15,622 nt of DNA, from contig CAYQTL010000090.1 in assembly GCA_964420405.1 (NCBI GenBank), positions 1-15,622 on the forward strand. Direction: 5' to 3'. Source of the DNA: CAYQTL01 sp964420405 (GTDB taxonomy: Bacteria; Acidobacteriota; Thermoanaerobaculia; Thermoanaerobaculales; Sulfomarinibacteraceae). Below the pieces are notes generated by a model, which had not been told where the DNA came from, did no database searches, and was given only the letters and a program-made list of their open reading frames with translations. Position numbers and translations under genes: made by a program. Shown in pieces: positions 1 to 7,044 of this stretch. The number at the start of each line of letters is the position of its first letter. Position 1 is the first letter of the stretch.

Positions 1-50
1 GTCGTTGTCGTTCCTGCTCTTTGCCTGGGGTTCAGAAGCCGGAACGGCGG

Positions 51-56
51 TATGGT
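51..56 (+). promoter_or_regulatory. -10-like TANNNT box, probable leaderless start
   Basis: TATGGT lies 6 nt upstream of the ATG at 63, so initiation would fall at or next to the start codon. The intervening GGGGTG is a poor Shine-Dalgarno. No convincing -35 element is visible. The same spacing recurs at 8608-8613. Confidence 0.35.
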
Positions 57-62
57 GGGGTG

Positions 63-443
63 ATGGGGATTGGGAGTGTGATCGACGTGGGGAGGGGGAG
101 GGTGACCACCCGGGCCGCGGGTGTCGTCACGGCGGGGCAGCTGCGGGGCCACCAGGAGGAGCTGCGGGCGGAGGAGGGGTTCGAGCCGGGGCTCGACCAC
201 CTGCTGGATCTGCGGGACGTGACGCTGTTTGATCTGTCGGTCGACGAGGTGCGGGAGATCTCGCGGGTGCGGGTGTTCGGCGAGAGCAGCCGGCTCGCGG
301 TGGTGGCGCCGACGGACGTGGCATTCGGGCTGTCGCGGATGTACGAGGCGTTCGGGGAGCTGGGGGAGGAGCGCTACCGCGTGTTCCGCGACATCGAGGA
401 CGCCGAGGGCTGGCTCAGCGGCTGTCCCAGCGGGCGCGGATGA
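63..443 (+). CDS. SpoIIAA/STAS-like small protein
   Basis: The 126-residue product is soluble, with no signal peptide or membrane segment. Its layout resembles the SpoIIAA-like (STAS-fold) family. An N-terminal beta-rich part is followed by a hydrophobic strand ending LLDLRDVTLFDLS (47-59), then LAVVAPTDVAFGLSRMYEAF (78-97), and it closes with VFRDIEDAEGWL (107-118). Such proteins often end in a 'vFrd.eeAl.WL' pattern, and family members are mostly uncharacterised; some SpoIIAA relatives are anti-sigma-factor antagonists or lipid binders. No phosphorylatable anti-anti-sigma motif is evident. I chose the ATG at 63 over the upstream in-frame ATG at 21 because TATGGT (51-56) sits exactly 6 nt before it, as at other genes here, and because the extra 14 residues look non-conserved. 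The 3' end overlaps the convergent glycosyltransferase by 29 bp. Family assignment is by eye. Confidence 0.68.
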   Translation: MGIGSVIDVGRGRVTTRAAGVVTAGQLRGHQEELRAEEGFEPGLDHLLDLRDVTLFDLSVDEVREISRVRVFGESSRLAVVAPTDVAFGLSRMYEAFGELGEERYRVFRDIEDAEGWLSGCPSGRG

Positions 444-1127
444 CGGCGGCGGCGATCCGGAGGCTGTCCACCAGGGGCCGGTAGTGGCTGGTGGTCCGCC
501 CGTCGGCGAACCCGAGCTCGATCGGGACCGTGGCGATCCGCAGACCCCTCCGAAGCGCCCGCACGACGACCGCGCTCTCGGCCTCGAAGCGGTCCTCCGG
601 AAAGCCCGTCACCTCCACCAGCCGCGGGGTGTACAGCCGGAATCCGGTCTGGATGTCCTCGAGGGGCTCGCCGGCCAGCCACGAGATGGCGCGCGACGAG
701 AGGGTGTTGGAGGCTCGGCGGACGCCACTCATGGCCGCGAAGAGATGGCCCCGGGTGCCCATCACGAGGTCGACGTCGGAGGTCCACGCGGCCACCAGCC
801 GCGGGATCTCGGCGGGAAGGTGCTGGCCGTCGGCGTGTGCGGCACGGACCTGCACGTCCGCGACGACACNNNNNNNNNNGTGACGACGGCGTCGGCCCCC
901 GAGCCGAACAGGGTCGCGAACGCGGTCCGCAGCGCCGCCCCCTTGCCGAGGTTGGCGGGGTGGCGGACGACCTCGGCGCCGGCGTCGCGGGCGGTCTCGG
1001 CGGTGCCGTCCGCCGAGCCGTCGTCGATCACCAGGACGTGCGGGACGATCTCCAGGGTGCCGCGCACGACCGCGCCGATGGAGGGCGCCGCGTCGAGCGC
1101 GGGAATGGCGGCGGCGACGCGCGTCAT
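415..1127 (-). CDS. family 2 glycosyltransferase (interrupted by assembly gap)
   Basis: A GT-A fold glycosyltransferase of the dolichyl-phosphate mannose synthase type, expected to move a sugar from a nucleotide sugar to a lipid or other acceptor at the membrane. The N-terminal part shows IPALDAAPSIGAVV (8-21), VLVIDDGSADGTAE (31-44) and HPANLGKGAALRTAF (56-70). Beyond the gap come ADGQHLPAEIP, DVDLVMGTR, SRAISWLAGEPLEDIQTGFR and FEAESAVVVRA, typical of this subgroup. There is no C-terminal transmembrane region, so it is the short soluble form. The ATG overlaps the stop of the ketosynthase-like gene (ATGA), so it is translationally coupled and last in the ACP-KS-KS-GT operon. Ten N at 870-879 fall just before the DxD/ADGQH region. 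As written, the two halves are out of frame, so the true gap length must differ or the flanks contain error. I read it as one gene, not a pseudogene. Confidence 0.85.
870..879. other. assembly gap (10 N)
   Basis: A run of 10 undetermined bases inside the glycosyltransferase. The reading frame on either side differs by one position if exactly ten bases are missing, so the gap size is probably nominal. The adjacent 40 or so bases on the low-coordinate side encode residues not expected between the VVT and ADGQH motifs, which suggests poor contig-end sequence. Confidence 0.95.
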
Positions 1128-2323
1128 GGGCGGTCCAGCAGCGCCCACGATGCCGCTCCTCCGGGGGCGAACGCCGTGATCAGGGTGCGGCCGGACGGCG
1201 ACAGCACACCCCCGCTGAACGGCGCGACGCCGATACCGGGGTCGACCTCGCCGAAGCCGGGTGGCGGCGCGACGTGGCCGCCCGCGAGTGTCACCATCGC
1301 GGTGGTGAGCTGGGCGCTGCCGTGGTCGCCGAGGACCGCCTTGGGCGCGAGCAGCGGCGGGAGCGGGTCGAGGACCCGTGCGAGCACCAGCCCCTCGAGC
1401 CTGTCGCCGCCGCGGGCGCCGGAGCCGCCGGTGACGGCCACGTCGGGGCGGCCTCCGTGGCGGCGGAGGAAGGCCTCCAGGTCCTCGGCGAGCGGCCGCG
1501 GGTCGCGGGGCCATCCGCTGCGCGGCGAGGACGGGTCGAACGACCTGCCGGCGCCGGCGAGGATCGCGAGGGGGCGGGCGCCGCGACGGCGCGCGTGCGA
1601 CTCCGACTCGACCACCAGGACCGCCGCTCCCTCGCCGGCGAGACAGCCGTCGCGGCGGCGGTCGAACGGGCGCGGCGTCTCGCCGCCGGAGGGCCCCGGC
1701 GTGGTCAGGGCGCCGAACCGGTCGAGCGCCGCGTGCAGCAGCGGGCTGACCTCGTCGACGGCGCCGGCGAGAACCACCTCGGCATGGCCGGCGCGGATCA
1801 GGGCCGCCGCCCGGCCGAGGGCGAGCAGCGCTCCGGCCTGCCGCTGGGTGACGGTGATGTTGGGGCCCCGCGCGCCCAGCTGCAAGGCGACCTGGGCCGC
1901 GGGAGCGTTGGCCACCGACTCGGTGAACAGGGCCGGGCTGGCGGCCTCCGGGGACTCGAGCATGATCTGCCGCAGCAGCTTCTCGGTGACGGTTGCGGCG
2001 CCGTAGATCGTCGCCAGGACGACCGCGGCCCCGTCCACCCGTTCCGGTCCGAGCGCGGCGTCCGCGGCGGCGGTCCGGGCGGCGACCACGGCGAGCCGCG
2101 ACCCGGGGCTCATGCGTCGCGCGACCATGGGCGGAATCCACTCGGCGGTCGGCAGGTGGGACGCGAGCACCGCCGTACAGGCGCCGGCGGACCGGTGCAG
2201 GCCGGCCGAGCGGTCAACGCCGACGGCGCGGATCCGCGCCGCCGCGAGGTCGCCGGCGATCCCGTCCAGGCCCGCTCCGGCGGCGCTCATGACGCCGGCG
2301 CCGGTGATCCAGGGCGAGCTCAC
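1124..2323 (-). CDS. ketosynthase-like chain-length factor (KS-beta), active Cys replaced by Gln
   Basis: The 399-residue thiolase-fold protein is a beta-ketoacyl-ACP synthase homologue. Aligned with the neighbouring ketosynthase, the nucleophilic Cys162 becomes Gln162 (TQRQAGALLALG, 159-170). The NAHGT histidine segment is replaced by TGGSGARGG (298-306), and the GH of the second histidine motif by GD (PKAVLGDHGSAQ, 327-338). Loss of the triad with Gln at the Cys position is the hallmark of chain-length factors in type II polyketide and aryl-polyene systems, where an inactive KS-beta pairs with KS-alpha and sets chain length. Structural motifs remain (FDRRRDGCLAGEGAAVLVVE, 220-239). The GTG start is supported by GGGGGAGG 7 nt upstream and by the GTGA overlap with the upstream ketosynthase. 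The stop overlaps the glycosyltransferase ATG. A decarboxylating chain-initiation role is an alternative. Confidence 0.87.
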   Translation of the reverse strand: MSSPWITGAGVMSAAGAGLDGIAGDLAAARIRAVGVDRSAGLHRSAGACTAVLASHLPTAEWIPPMVARRMSPGSRLAVVAARTAAADAALGPERVDGAAVVLATIYGAATVTEKLLRQIMLESPEAASPALFTESVANAPAAQVALQLGARGPNITVTQRQAGALLALGRAAALIRAGHAEVVLAGAVDEVSPLLHAALDRFGALTTPGPSGGETPRPFDRRRDGCLAGEGAAVLVVESESHARRRGARPLAILAGAGRSFDPSSPRSGWPRDPRPLAEDLEAFLRRHGGRPDVAVTGGSGARGGDRLEGLVLARVLDPLPPLLAPKAVLGDHGSAQLTTAMVTLAGGHVAPPPGFGEVDPGIGVAPFSGGVLSPSGRTLITAFAPGGAASWALLDRP

Positions 2324-3552
2324 GGGCAGGCCTCCCCCGGGACCGCGACCAGCACGACGGCCGCGTTGGCTCCCCCGAAGGCGAGGCTGAGGGACAGCCC
2401 GGCGGCGGCGTCGGCCAGCGGCCGCGGCGCGCCGGTCACGAGGTCCACGGCCAGCGCGGGGTCGGCGGGGTCGTCGCCGGCGGTCGGCTGCACCTCGCCG
2501 TCCAGCAGCGCGAGGACGGTGGCGACCGCCTCCAGCGCGCCGGCCGATCCCAACAGGTGGCCGACGGCGCCCTTGACGGAGGTGACCGGCAGATGCGGCG
2601 CACGGTCGCCGAACACCTCCGCCAGCGCCCGGGCCTCGGCATCGTCGTTGTGGGGCGTCGCGGTGCCGTGGGCGTTGACGAAGGTGATGCCGGCGGGCTC
2701 GAGGTCGGCGTCGCGCAGCGCCGCACGGATCGCCGCCACCGCGCCGGCTCCCGCCGGGTGGGGCGCGGTCATGTGGTGGGCGTCGCACGACGCGCCCGCG
2801 CCCGCGAGCACCGCCAGCGGTCTGGCTCCCCGCGCCCGCGCACGGTCGAGGGACTCGAGCACGAGCACGCCGGCCCCTTCGCCGAGGCTGAGGCCTTCGC
2901 GGTGGGACCGGAACGGCAGACACGGGCCCGCCGCCACCGAGCGCAGCGAGTTGAAGCCGGCGTAGGTCAGCTGGCAGAGGGCGTCGGATCCGCCGGCCAC
3001 CGCCAGGTCCACCTCGCCGCCGCGGATCGCCTCGAGGGCGGCGCCGACGGCGAGCGTGCCGGAGGAGCAGGCCGAGGAGATCGTCTCGACCGGGCCCCGC
3101 AGGCCGAGGTGGCGCGCGGCGGCGTCGCCGGGCGCGTTGATCTGCTGCGACGCCGCCAGCGCGATCCGGGGCGGGCCCGGGGCGGCGCCGAGCAGCCGTC
3201 CGACCAGCTGCTCGCACTCGGCCATGCCGGCGGTGCTGCCGCCGAAGAACAGCCCGGCGCGACCGACGGGCGTGGCGAGCCCGGCGGCTGCCACCGCCTC
3301 GACGGCGGCGGCCACTGCGAACCGGTCGGCCCAGGCCATCCGGTGCCAACCGTCGAGCGAGGCGACGAGCTCGGCAGGCGGTGGCGGCACCTCGGCCGCG
3401 AGACGGGTACGGTGCCCGGAGGTGTCGAACCGACGAGGGGCGCGGATGACGGTGCCGCCGTGCCGGAGGCCCGCCCGCAGGTGCGCCACGCTCCAGCCGA
3501 ACGGGCTCACCGCGCCGAGGCCCGTGACGACCACCCGGGGCGCGGGGCTCAT
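2320..3552 (-). CDS. beta-ketoacyl-ACP synthase (FabF-like, KS-alpha)
   Basis: The 410-residue condensing enzyme would catalyse decarboxylative Claisen condensation of malonyl-ACP with an acyl thioester. The full Cys-His-His set is present: Cys162 in ISSACSSGTLAVG (158-170), His295 in FVNAHGTATPHND (291-303), and Lys327/His332 in TSVKGAVGHLLGSAG (324-338). LSLGEGAGVLVLES (221-234) and the C-terminal LAFGGANAAVVL (390-401) are also standard. Length is normal for the FabF/KAS II class. It starts with ATG overlapping the ACP stop (ATGA), with AGGA about 6 nt upstream inside the ACP gene, so ACP, KS-alpha and KS-beta are tightly coupled. Pairing with an inactive paralogue makes a KS-alpha/KS-beta heterodimer more likely than a housekeeping FabF homodimer. 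No Cys-to-Ser or truncation defects are seen. Confidence 0.93.
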   Translation of the reverse strand: MSPAPRVVVTGLGAVSPFGWSVAHLRAGLRHGGTVIRAPRRFDTSGHRTRLAAEVPPPPAELVASLDGWHRMAWADRFAVAAAVEAVAAAGLATPVGRAGLFFGGSTAGMAECEQLVGRLLGAAPGPPRIALAASQQINAPGDAAARHLGLRGPVETISSACSSGTLAVGAALEAIRGGEVDLAVAGGSDALCQLTYAGFNSLRSVAAGPCLPFRSHREGLSLGEGAGVLVLESLDRARARGARPLAVLAGAGASCDAHHMTAPHPAGAGAVAAIRAALRDADLEPAGITFVNAHGTATPHNDDAEARALAEVFGDRAPHLPVTSVKGAVGHLLGSAGALEAVATVLALLDGEVQPTAGDDPADPALAVDLVTGAPRPLADAAAGLSLSLAFGGANAAVVLVAVPGEACP

Positions 3553-3830
3553 GACGTCCTGGCGCCGTCCGACTGCAGGCGTTCGACGAGACGGGCGAGG
3601 GTCGCCACCGACGTGAACGCGTCCCGCGTCGCCTCCTGCCCTTCGATCGTGACCCCGTACTCCTTCTCCAGGGCGACCACCAGCTCGAGGGCGTCCACCG
3701 AGTCCAGCCCCAGCCCGTCGCCGAACAGCGGCTCGTCGTCACCGATGTCATCGGGCGACATGCCCTCGAGGTTGAGCGCCCCGATGATCAGCTCCTTGAG
3801 CCGGGTGGGGGTGGTTCGGTCGTCGGTCAT
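3549..3830 (-). CDS. acyl carrier protein
   Basis: The 93-residue acidic helical protein matches an ACP. The phosphopantetheine attachment serine is Ser44 in GLGLDSVDALELVVALE (39-55). It is followed by the usual recognition helix and KEYGVTI (56-62). The tail (DAFTSVATLARLVERLQS, 70-87) matches helix IV. It would carry the growing chain for the two ketosynthases downstream and must be modified by a phosphopantetheinyl transferase not in this window. I chose the ATG at 3830 because GGAGG lies about 6 nt upstream and because the helix I start (RLKELIIGALN) fits; longer in-frame versions reach into the promoter region. It is the first gene of the leftward operon. Being outside a fab gene set and adjacent to KS-alpha/KS-beta, it is probably dedicated to this pathway. 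Confidence 0.94.
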   Translation of the reverse strand: MTDDRTTPTRLKELIIGALNLEGMSPDDIGDDEPLFGDGLGLDSVDALELVVALEKEYGVTIEGQEATRDAFTSVATLARLVERLQSDGARTS

Positions 3831-3912
3831 CCTGTCCTCCGAGCGGGTTCGCCGGCGGCCGCCGGCTCGTGCCCGCGACGGACGTGCGCGCGGGGCCGCG
3901 GACGGCGCGCCG

Positions 3913-3922
3913 CAGTATACTG
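3913..3922. promoter_or_regulatory. divergent promoter with palindrome CAGTATACTG
   Basis: The only AT-containing island in the 134-bp space between the leftward ACP operon and the rightward ligase operon is a perfect 10-bp palindrome. It offers TATACT, close to the -10 consensus, on both strands (3916-3921 plus; 3914-3919 minus). The predicted leaders would be about 37 nt for the ligase and about 77 nt for the ACP. No clear -35 hexamer is seen on either side. The shared box suggests the two arms are co-regulated. Confidence 0.5.
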
Positions 3923-3964
3923 GAAACGGTTCGCGCGAGCCGCCCGATCCGCTCGCCAGGTGGC

Positions 3965-5374
3965 ATGACTCGAGACCCGATCCTCGACAGCTTCGCCCAT
4001 CGCCTCCGGCGCCGTCCGGAGGATGTCGTCGTGGCGTCGCCGTCGCGCTCGGCGACGGCGGCCGAGATCGACGACATGGCACGGGCGGTCGAGAGCCTCG
4101 CGCGGGGAGCGGGTCTCGACCCGTCCGCGCCGGTCGCGCTGTCGGCGCCGAACGGACCGTCGTTCCTGGCGGGGTGGCTCGGCCTGCGGCGGGCGGGTCA
4201 TCCCGTGCTGCTGCTGGACGAGCGGACGCCGGCGGCGGAGCGCCGGAGCGCCGCGGCACACGTCGGGGCCGCCGCGGTGGTCACCTGCCCGGCGCGATGG
4301 CCGCGGCGGGGAGCCGGCCACGAGCTGGAGCGGATCGACGCGACGCCGCCGCCGCTGCCGGCCGGGGCCGCCTCGATCCGGCTCACCTCCGGGTCGACCG
4401 GGATGCCGCGGGGCATCGTCCACACCGCCGAGGCACTGCTCGCCGACGATCGCCAGCTGACCCAGACCATGGGGCTCGGCGACCACGAGCGGATCCTGGC
4501 CGCGGTTCCCCTGTCCCACGCCTACGGTTTCGCGAGCATCGCCCTGCCCGCGCTGGTCCGCGCGTCGGTGGCGGTGGTGGCGGACCACGACGGACCGTTC
4601 GCCCCGCTGGAGGCGGCCGCGGCGTGCGACGTGACGTTCCTGCCGACGGTGCCGGCGTACCTCCAGGCCGTGCTTCGGATGGAGCAGCCACCGCCCGTGC
4701 CGGACGCGACCCGGCTGGTGATCTCGGCGGGGGCGCCGCTGCAGCCGGCGACGGCGGCGCGGTTCCGCGAGGTCTACGGCCGGCCGGTGCACGTCTTCTA
4801 CGGCGCCAGCGAGGTGGGCGGCATCTGCTTCGACCGGGAGGGCGGCGCGGCGGAGCGCGGGACGCTCGGCACGCCGGTGGACGGAGTGCGCGTGGAGCTG
4901 CTGGGCGACGGCCACGATCCGGGTACCGGGCTGGTGGTGGTGCGGACCGCCGGAGCCGCCGCGGCGACTCTGCCGGATCCCGATCCGAAGCTGCGGCCGG
5001 GCGAGCTCACCACCTCGGACATCGGCCGCTTCGACGACAGCGGAGAGCTGGTGCTGGTGGGACGCGCCGACGACGTCGTCAACATCCGCGGCAAGAAGGT
5101 CCACCCGGGGGAGGTGGAGCGCGTGGTGGCGGAGCTGGAGGGCGTCGCCGAGGCGGTGGTGGTGGGGTTCGACGCAGGAGACGGCGGCCAGGCCCTGCGG
5201 GCGGTGGTGGCGAGCCCGTCAGGCGCGGTCGACGAGGCGATGGTGCGGCGGTGGTGCCTGGCACGGCTGGCGGCTCACAAGGTTCCCCGGAGCATCGTCG
5301 TCGTGGGCGCCGTGCCGCGCACCTCCCGCGGCAAGGTCGACCGCCGCGCCCTGCTCGACCTCGGCGCGCGATGA
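3965..5374 (+). CDS. AMP-dependent acyl/aryl-acid ligase (ANL family)
   Basis: The 469-residue adenylating enzyme would activate a carboxylic acid with ATP and load it on CoA or on the neighbouring ACP. Core motifs are in order: A3 P-loop RLTSGSTGMPRGIV (139-152), VPLSHAYGFAS (181-191), A5 FYGASEVGGIC (278-288), A7/A8 SDIGRFDDSGELVLVGRADD (351-370) followed by IRGKKVHPGEVE (374-385), and the A10 lysine in RTSRGKVDRR (452-461, Lys457). It is shorter than long-chain acyl-CoA synthetases and resembles the stand-alone AMP ligases of aryl-polyene-type clusters and benzoate/coumarate ligases. The ATG at 3965 is preferred over an upstream in-frame ATG at 3869, since the extra 32 residues would overlap the promoter and look non-conserved. 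AGG lies 4 nt before it. Substrate cannot be read from the sequence; starter-unit activation is inferred. Confidence 0.9.
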   Translation: MTRDPILDSFAHRLRRRPEDVVVASPSRSATAAEIDDMARAVESLARGAGLDPSAPVALSAPNGPSFLAGWLGLRRAGHPVLLLDERTPAAERRSAAAHVGAAAVVTCPARWPRRGAGHELERIDATPPPLPAGAASIRLTSGSTGMPRGIVHTAEALLADDRQLTQTMGLGDHERILAAVPLSHAYGFASIALPALVRASVAVVADHDGPFAPLEAAAACDVTFLPTVPAYLQAVLRMEQPPPVPDATRLVISAGAPLQPATAARFREVYGRPVHVFYGASEVGGICFDREGGAAERGTLGTPVDGVRVELLGDGHDPGTGLVVVRTAGAAAATLPDPDPKLRPGELTTSDIGRFDDSGELVLVGRADDVVNIRGKKVHPGEVERVVAELEGVAEAVVVGFDAGDGGQALRAVVASPSGAVDEAMVRRWCLARLAAHKVPRSIVVVGAVPRTSRGKVDRRALLDLGAR

Positions 5375-6219
5375 GCCGGCGGCGGGTCTGCGCGCCCGTT
5401 CTGCGATGGTCGCTCGCCGCGCACCTCGGCGCGGCCGCGGTGGTGGCGGCCCGGCCCGGGTGGTGGCCGTGGGTCGTCGCCGGTCTGGTGGCCGACCACT
5501 CGCTGCTGGTGGCGGCGGGGCTGCTGCCGCGCTGCGCGCTGCTCGGCCCGAACCTGCGGCGGCTGCCGTCCACGGCGCGGCAGGTCGCGCTGACGTTCGA
5601 CGACGGTCCCGATCCCGAGATCACCCCGCGGGTGCTCGAGCTGCTCGAGGCCGCCGGGGCCCGGGCGACGTTCTTCGTGGTCGGGAAGCGCGCCGAGGAG
5701 CATCCGGAGCTGGTGCGCGAGGTGGTGGGACGGGGCCACCGGCTCGGCAACCACACCCATCGCCATCCGGCCGCGTTCGCGTTCCTGCCGCCGACGGCCC
5801 TGCGGGCCGAGATCCGCCGGGCGCAGACGACGCTGGCCGAGCTCGGCGGCGAGCCTCCCGGCTGGTTCCGGGCGCCGGCCGGGATCCGAAGCCCGTGGCT
5901 CGAGCCGGTCCTCGCGTCCCTCGGTCTGCGGCTGGTGTCGTGGACACGGCGGGGGTTCGACACCGTCAGCGGGGACCCCGACCGGGTCGCCGGTCGCCTC
6001 CTTGCCGGGCTCGCCGCCGGGGACGTCCTGCTGCTGCACGACGGTGGCGGGGCGCGGACGCCGGGCGGTGACCCGGTGGTACTGCCCGTGCTCGAGCGCG
6101 TCCTCGCGGAGCTCGACCGGCGGGGCCTGGGGAGCGTCGCGCTGCCGGCGCGGACGCCGAAGCCGACACCGGCATCGGGATCGGGAGGACGGGGTCGCGG
6201 GCCTACGGCCCGGGTTTGA
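5371..6219 (+). CDS. membrane-anchored polysaccharide deacetylase (NodB homology, CE4)
   Basis: The 282-residue protein has two hydrophobic segments at about 10-27 and 32-53 and then a NodB domain. TFDDGPDPE (75-83) gives the catalytic and metal aspartates Asp77/Asp78. GNHTHRHP (126-133) gives the metal His128 and His132. FRAPAG (166-171) and LLLHDGGG (220-227) complete the metal-dependent N-deacetylase or amidase/esterase active site. All CE4 motifs are intact, so it should be active on an N-acetylated sugar or a related polar group at the membrane. The ATG overlaps the ligase stop (ATGA), so it is cotranscribed with the ligase. The last 20 or so residues are a Pro/Gly/Arg-rich tail, and the 3' end overlaps the convergent methyltransferase by 17 bp. 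Its role in the KS/ACP pathway is inferred from position only. Confidence 0.9.
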   Translation: MSRRRVCAPVLRWSLAAHLGAAAVVAARPGWWPWVVAGLVADHSLLVAAGLLPRCALLGPNLRRLPSTARQVALTFDDGPDPEITPRVLELLEAAGARATFFVVGKRAEEHPELVREVVGRGHRLGNHTHRHPAAFAFLPPTALRAEIRRAQTTLAELGGEPPGWFRAPAGIRSPWLEPVLASLGLRLVSWTRRGFDTVSGDPDRVAGRLLAGLAAGDVLLLHDGGGARTPGGDPVVLPVLERVLAELDRRGLGSVALPARTPKPTPASGSGGRGRGPTARV

Positions 6220-6952
6220 CCGCGGTGTACTCCGCGAACAGCTCGGTGGGGCCGGCCTTGACGGGGTCGGCGAAGCCGGCGTCGGCGAGTGCGTCGACGA
6301 TCGCCTCCGGCGGGACACAGCTTTCGATGGTGTCCCAGAAGTAGCGCATCATCTCCGCCGCGTCGCGGCCGCCCAGACGCGCGATCCCCGGCACCACGTG
6401 GCGCAGGTAGAGCTTCAACGCGGCGTACCCGGCACGTGTCCGGGGCCTGGCGAACTCGATGATGAGCACCCTGCCGCCGGGGCGCAGCACCCGACAGTAC
6501 TCGCGGAAGGTCCCGACCAGGTCGGCGACGTGCCGCAGCGCGTAACCCATGGTGAGCACGTCCGCGAATCCGCCGGCCACCGGCAGGGCCTCGACCATGC
6601 CCTGGATCCGCGGCACGGGCACGTGGCGACCGGCCTCGACCAGCATCCCGAGGCTGGCGTCCACCGCCACCACCCGGCCCTCGGGACCCACCAGGTCGAG
6701 CGCCGCCCGGGCCACCTGGCCGGTGCCGACGCAGACGTCGAGCACCGTCATGCCACCCCCCACACCGGCCCGGCGCAGCGCCTCGCGGCGGTACCACACG
6801 CCCGATCCCAGCGACATGACCCGGTTGATCCAGTGGTAGTGGCGCGCCCCCGAGTCGAACAGGCGGCTGACGAACGGCCGGCGCGCGTCTGCGCCCTGGT
6901 AGTAGCGCTCCAGCGGTGGATGGGGGACCAGCGGCCGGTCGTCGCTCGGCAT
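6203..6952 (-). CDS. UbiE/MenG-like SAM-dependent methyltransferase
   Basis: The 249-residue class I methyltransferase has motif I VLDVCVGTGQVA (70-81), the acidic end of strand 2 VVAVDASLGML (94-104, Asp98), YALRHVADL (137-145) and CRVLRPGGRVLIIEFARP (153-170). The YHWINRVMSLG segment (39-49) matches the UbiE 'YD.mN..mS.G' signature, and YFWDTIE...DAGF (204-226) fits the UbiE C-terminus. It would methylate a quinone or a polyprenyl/polyketide-type aromatic ring, but the divergence from textbook UbiE leaves the substrate open. The ATG at 6952 is used. An in-frame ATG at 6985 is possible but has no ribosome-binding site. TACAGT 7 nt before 6952 suggests a leaderless message. It lies 92 bp downstream of the CAP gene on the same strand and overlaps the deacetylase tail to tail. 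Confidence 0.85.
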   Translation of the reverse strand: MPSDDRPLVPHPPLERYYQGADARRPFVSRLFDSGARHYHWINRVMSLGSGVWYRREALRRAGVGGGMTVLDVCVGTGQVARAALDLVGPEGRVVAVDASLGMLVEAGRHVPVPRIQGMVEALPVAGGFADVLTMGYALRHVADLVGTFREYCRVLRPGGRVLIIEFARPRTRAGYAALKLYLRHVVPGIARLGGRDAAEMMRYFWDTIESCVPPEAIVDALADAGFADPVKAGPTELFAEYTAVKPGP

Positions 6953-6959
6953 GGCGCGT

Positions 6960-6965
6960 ACTGTA
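6960..6965 (-). promoter_or_regulatory. -10-like TACAGT, probable leaderless start of methyltransferase
   Basis: On the minus strand TACAGT is followed by 7 nt and then the ATG at 6952, and no Shine-Dalgarno is present. It is part of the 8-bp palindrome CTGTACAG (6961-6968). The rest of the 6953-7044 spacer shows no other clear signal. Confidence 0.4.
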
Positions 6966-7044
6966 CAGCAGCGGAGGATCCGCATGCGCGTCGTGGTCGG
7001 ACGGCGCCCTTCTCTCCGCGTCGGGCCACGGCGGGTGTATCGGC

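Noticed and set aside
762..1123. Separate small gene from the second half of the glycosyltransferase frame past the gap
   Set aside because: The frame changes across the 10 N; the motifs on both sides belong to one GT2 protein in consecutive order, so a gene split is an assembly effect.
2557..5370. Very long open frame on the plus strand running opposite the ketosynthase and ACP genes and through the ligase, in frame with the deacetylase
   Set aside because: The translation is Arg/Gly/Pro-rich low-complexity typical of an off-frame reading in GC-rich DNA, while the opposite strand and the other frame show clear enzyme motifs. Only 5371-6219 of this frame is real.
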